Source: JBGCED01 sp045106055
Lineage (GTDB): Bacteria > Pseudomonadota > Alphaproteobacteria > CBDDJK01
DNA: 16,525 bases
NCBI GenBank assembly: GCA_045106055.1
Contig: JBGCED010000136.1
Span: 1-16,525, forward strand
Direction: 5' to 3'
Shown here in pieces: positions 14,593 to 16,525 of this stretch (position 1 is the first letter of the stretch; each line of letters begins with the position of its first letter). The notes beneath the pieces were generated by a model. It searched no databases, had not been told where the DNA came from, and saw only the letters and a list, made by a program, of their open reading frames with translations. The position numbers were made by a program, and so were the translations under genes.

Positions 14593-16515
14593 ATGACCCT
14601 AAGCATTCAAGCACCTACCGCAGAAACCGAATTAAAACCCAAATTGGTGGTGATTGGGGTTGGCGGCGCGGGCGGCAATGCCGTCAATAATATGATTGAT
14701 GCTGGCCTTGAAGATATTGAATTTGTCATTGCCAATACGGATGCGCAAGCCATGCGCCATTCCAAGGCAGAGCGTAAGATTCAGCTTGGCGCGCTTTTAA
14801 CCAAAGGGCTTGGCGCGGGCGGAAACCCACAAGTTGGTGAAAGCGCCGCACGCGAATCCGCCGAAGAGATCCGCGATCAAATCCAAGGCGCAAATATGGT
14901 GTTCATTGCTGCGGGCATGGGCGGCGGCACAGGCACAGGTGCAGCCCATGTTGTTGCAGAAATTGCCAAAGAAGAAGGGGTGCTAACGGTTGGCGTTGTC
15001 ACCAAACCCTTTGTTTTTGAAGGATCAAAGCGGGCGCGTGCTGCCGAGATTGGCATTGAATCATTGCAACGCGTTATTGATACTTTGATCATCATTCCAA
15101 ATCATAATTTATTTCGGGTTGCAAGCAATAATACGACCCTTTCAGAAGCCTTTCGCATGGCGGACGAGGTTTTGCTAACGGGCGTGCGCGGCATTACCGA
15201 TTTGATGATCATGCCTGGCTTGATGAATTTGGATTTTGCGGATGTGCGTACCGTGATGCAAGAAATGGGGCGGGCAATGATGGGCACCAGCGAGGCTGAA
15301 GGTGATCAACGCGCGCTTCACGCTGCGGAAGCTGCCATTTCCAATCCTTTGTTGGAAGATAATTCACTTGAGGGCGCAAAAAGTGTGCTGGTCAGCATTT
15401 CTGGGGGTCCTGATTTTGGGTTGATGGAGCTTAATGAAGCTGCGGAATGTGTGCGCAGTGCCGTTAATGATGATCAAGCAAATATCATCATTGGATCATC
15501 CATGGATGAAGCGCTTGCAGGAAAAGTACGGGTGACGGTCATTGCAACAGGGATTGATGCCGAGCGCACGGAAACTTCGCACATCGCACAAAAGCAAAGC
15601 GAAACGCTGGAACAGCTTGATCCTCCTTTAGAAACGGCAGATCAGGATAATATTGATTCTAAGTTTGATGCCAAGCTTGATTCTAAGGATGCGTTGTCAA
15701 AGGGTCACGCGGTGGAAAGCACCGCATCCATCGGTAATCATACTATCGGTAATCATACTATGGGCGGTTATAACAGCCAAGCATTTCAGCGTTCAGAAAG
15801 TCTGCTTGGGGGGGATGCGCCAACAAATGTAACTTCATTTGAGGATGAAATTAAGGGATCTGCTTTTGGGGATGATCAACAGCATGATTCATCAAACGCA
15901 GATATGACCACAGAACCTAAAACCATAACACCAGAAACTACAGAACCCAAAACCATGACACCAAGACAAATGGTAACGGATTCCAACGCTTCCGATCTAT
16001 TTGTGGATGGTGCAAAGGATGCCGCGCTTCTTGATGTGGGTGATGGTGCATTTGGCGATGAACGCCAAGAACATGATCAGCGCAGCAGCATGAATGCCGC
16101 CAGCAATATGCGGTTGCGCCCGCCCGCACCGCATGATGCCTTTATTGCACCAGAACCTGTCATGCCAGATCGCAAATCTGGAAAACGCAGCTGGGTTTCA
16201 GGACTTGCAGGGCATTTGGGGATTGGCGGAGATGTCGCAAAATCAGCTGCGGATGAAAGCGCAAATCATGCACCGCTTGATCATTCTGCATCATCGCAAG
16301 ACCCGTTTTTAAACCAACTTTCTGGCAAAGCAGAGCGCGGCGCATCAAGCGCGCAACAGCATCCGATGCAAAACCAAGCGCATCAGGCAAATGCTTTACC
16401 TGCAACCAGCCAATTTGAAAATCAGGAAATGCAGCATGACCAAGATGACCATGATGATGGGGTGGATGAAGAATTTTTATCAATCCCCTCTTTCTTGAAG
16501 CGTCAAGTTAGCTAA
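14593..16515 (+). CDS. ftsZ: Cell division protein FtsZ with long repeat-bearing linker
   Basis: FtsZ is the tubulin-like GTPase that polymerises into the cytokinetic ring. The 640-aa product has a complete core (about 15-322): GVGGAGGNAVNNM (22-34), the tubulin signature GGGTGTG (110-116), IIIPNHNLFR and the T7 loop NLDFADV (212-218) with catalytic aspartates D214 and D217. Residues about 326-625 form a hydrophilic, probably disordered linker rich in D, N, Q, H and S. It is longer than the roughly 170-residue linker of Caulobacter FtsZ. The terminal EEFLSIPSFLKRQVS is the conserved C-terminal peptide that binds FtsA and other partners. GGGAGG at 6 bases supports the start. The tail and full core argue for the main division FtsZ rather than a tail-less paralogue. 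ftsQ and ftsA, normally just upstream, are absent here. Confidence 0.96.
   Translation: MTLSIQAPTAETELKPKLVVIGVGGAGGNAVNNMIDAGLEDIEFVIANTDAQAMRHSKAERKIQLGALLTKGLGAGGNPQVGESAARESAEEIRDQIQGANMVFIAAGMGGGTGTGAAHVVAEIAKEEGVLTVGVVTKPFVFEGSKRARAAEIGIESLQRVIDTLIIIPNHNLFRVASNNTTLSEAFRMADEVLLTGVRGITDLMIMPGLMNLDFADVRTVMQEMGRAMMGTSEAEGDQRALHAAEAAISNPLLEDNSLEGAKSVLVSISGGPDFGLMELNEAAECVRSAVNDDQANIIIGSSMDEALAGKVRVTVIATGIDAERTETSHIAQKQSETLEQLDPPLETADQDNIDSKFDAKLDSKDALSKGHAVESTASIGNHTIGNHTMGGYNSQAFQRSESLLGGDAPTNVTSFEDEIKGSAFGDDQQHDSSNADMTTEPKTITPETTEPKTMTPRQMVTDSNASDLFVDGAKDAALLDVGDGAFGDERQEHDQRSSMNAASNMRLRPPAPHDAFIAPEPVMPDRKSGKRSWVSGLAGHLGIGGDVAKSAADESANHAPLDHSASSQDPFLNQLSGKAERGASSAQQHPMQNQAHQANALPATSQFENQEMQHDQDDHDDGVDEEFLSIPSFLKRQVS
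15652..15687 (+). repeat. Three 12-bp repeats encoding x-D-x-K in the FtsZ linker
   Basis: ATTGATTCTAAG, TTTGATGCCAAG and CTTGATTCTAAG (starting 15652, 15664 and 15676) encode IDSK, FDAK and LDSK, at about residues 354-365 of FtsZ. The copies have diverged more than the other repeats in this gene. Confidence 0.75.
15730..15759 (+). repeat. Two perfect 15-bp repeats in the FtsZ linker
   Basis: ATCGGTAATCATACT occurs twice head to tail (15730 and 15745), encoding IGNHT-IGNHT. Perfect identity points to a recent duplication. Confidence 0.9.
15907..15966 (+). repeat. Two 30-bp repeats encoding TTEPKTxTPx in the FtsZ linker
   Basis: Two consecutive 30-base units (15907-15936 and 15937-15966) encode TTEPKTITPE and TTEPKTMTPR. 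They differ at a few bases, several of them silent, so the duplication is in frame and older than the IGNHT pair. Confidence 0.85.
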
Positions 16516-16525
16516 TATAAGATTA

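Noticed and set aside
1..16525. Mobile element, phage, CRISPR or defence system
   Set aside because: No transposase, integrase, terminal inverted repeats, spacer array or defence-protein motif was seen; all long genes are housekeeping, transport or motility genes, apart from the DUF3095 protein.

Overview
The window comes from a moderately AT-rich Gram-negative bacterium, most likely an alphaproteobacterium. The FtsZ core and its C-terminal peptide, the tctCBA and liv transporter sets, polyphosphate kinase 1 and the DUF3095 protein all read as alphaproteobacterial. A free-living, possibly marine lineage would fit, but that is a guess. No rRNA, tRNA, IS element, integrase, CRISPR array or phage gene was seen. 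All long genes look intact, so this reads as chromosomal backbone with some unusual gene junctions.

Left block, + strand (1-5537): the window opens inside a small FlaG-like gene. A 234-base gap follows, carrying a good sigma-54 promoter match, then the flagellar rod genes flgB and flgC. Where many relatives have fliE, psuG (pseudouridine-5'-phosphate glycosidase) follows after 7 bases. psuG runs directly into tctC-tctB-tctA, a tripartite tricarboxylate transporter. A strong stem-loop separates the binding-protein gene from the membrane-subunit genes. Three 16-bp tandem copies cover the tctA stop codon.

Middle and right block, - strand (14245 down to 5567): seven co-directional, tightly spaced genes, livG-livF-livH-livM (branched-chain amino acid type ABC transporter without a binding-protein gene), ppk1, a DUF3095 protein and glmS. 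ppk1 and the DUF3095 gene overlap by ATGA. The DUF3095 protein has the two-aspartate signature of class III nucleotidyl cyclases, so a possible nucleotide-signalling enzyme is co-translated with polyphosphate kinase. I consider this the most interesting biology here.

Right end, + strand (14593-16515): ftsZ, divergent from livG across a 347-base AT-rich intergenic region with dyad symmetry. Unlike most relatives, no ftsQ or ftsA lies upstream. The protein has a normal GTPase core, an unusually long disordered linker with three separate tandem repeats, and a conserved C-terminal peptide. Short tandem repeats of 12-30 bp (tctA stop, ppk N-terminus, ftsZ linker) recur across the window.
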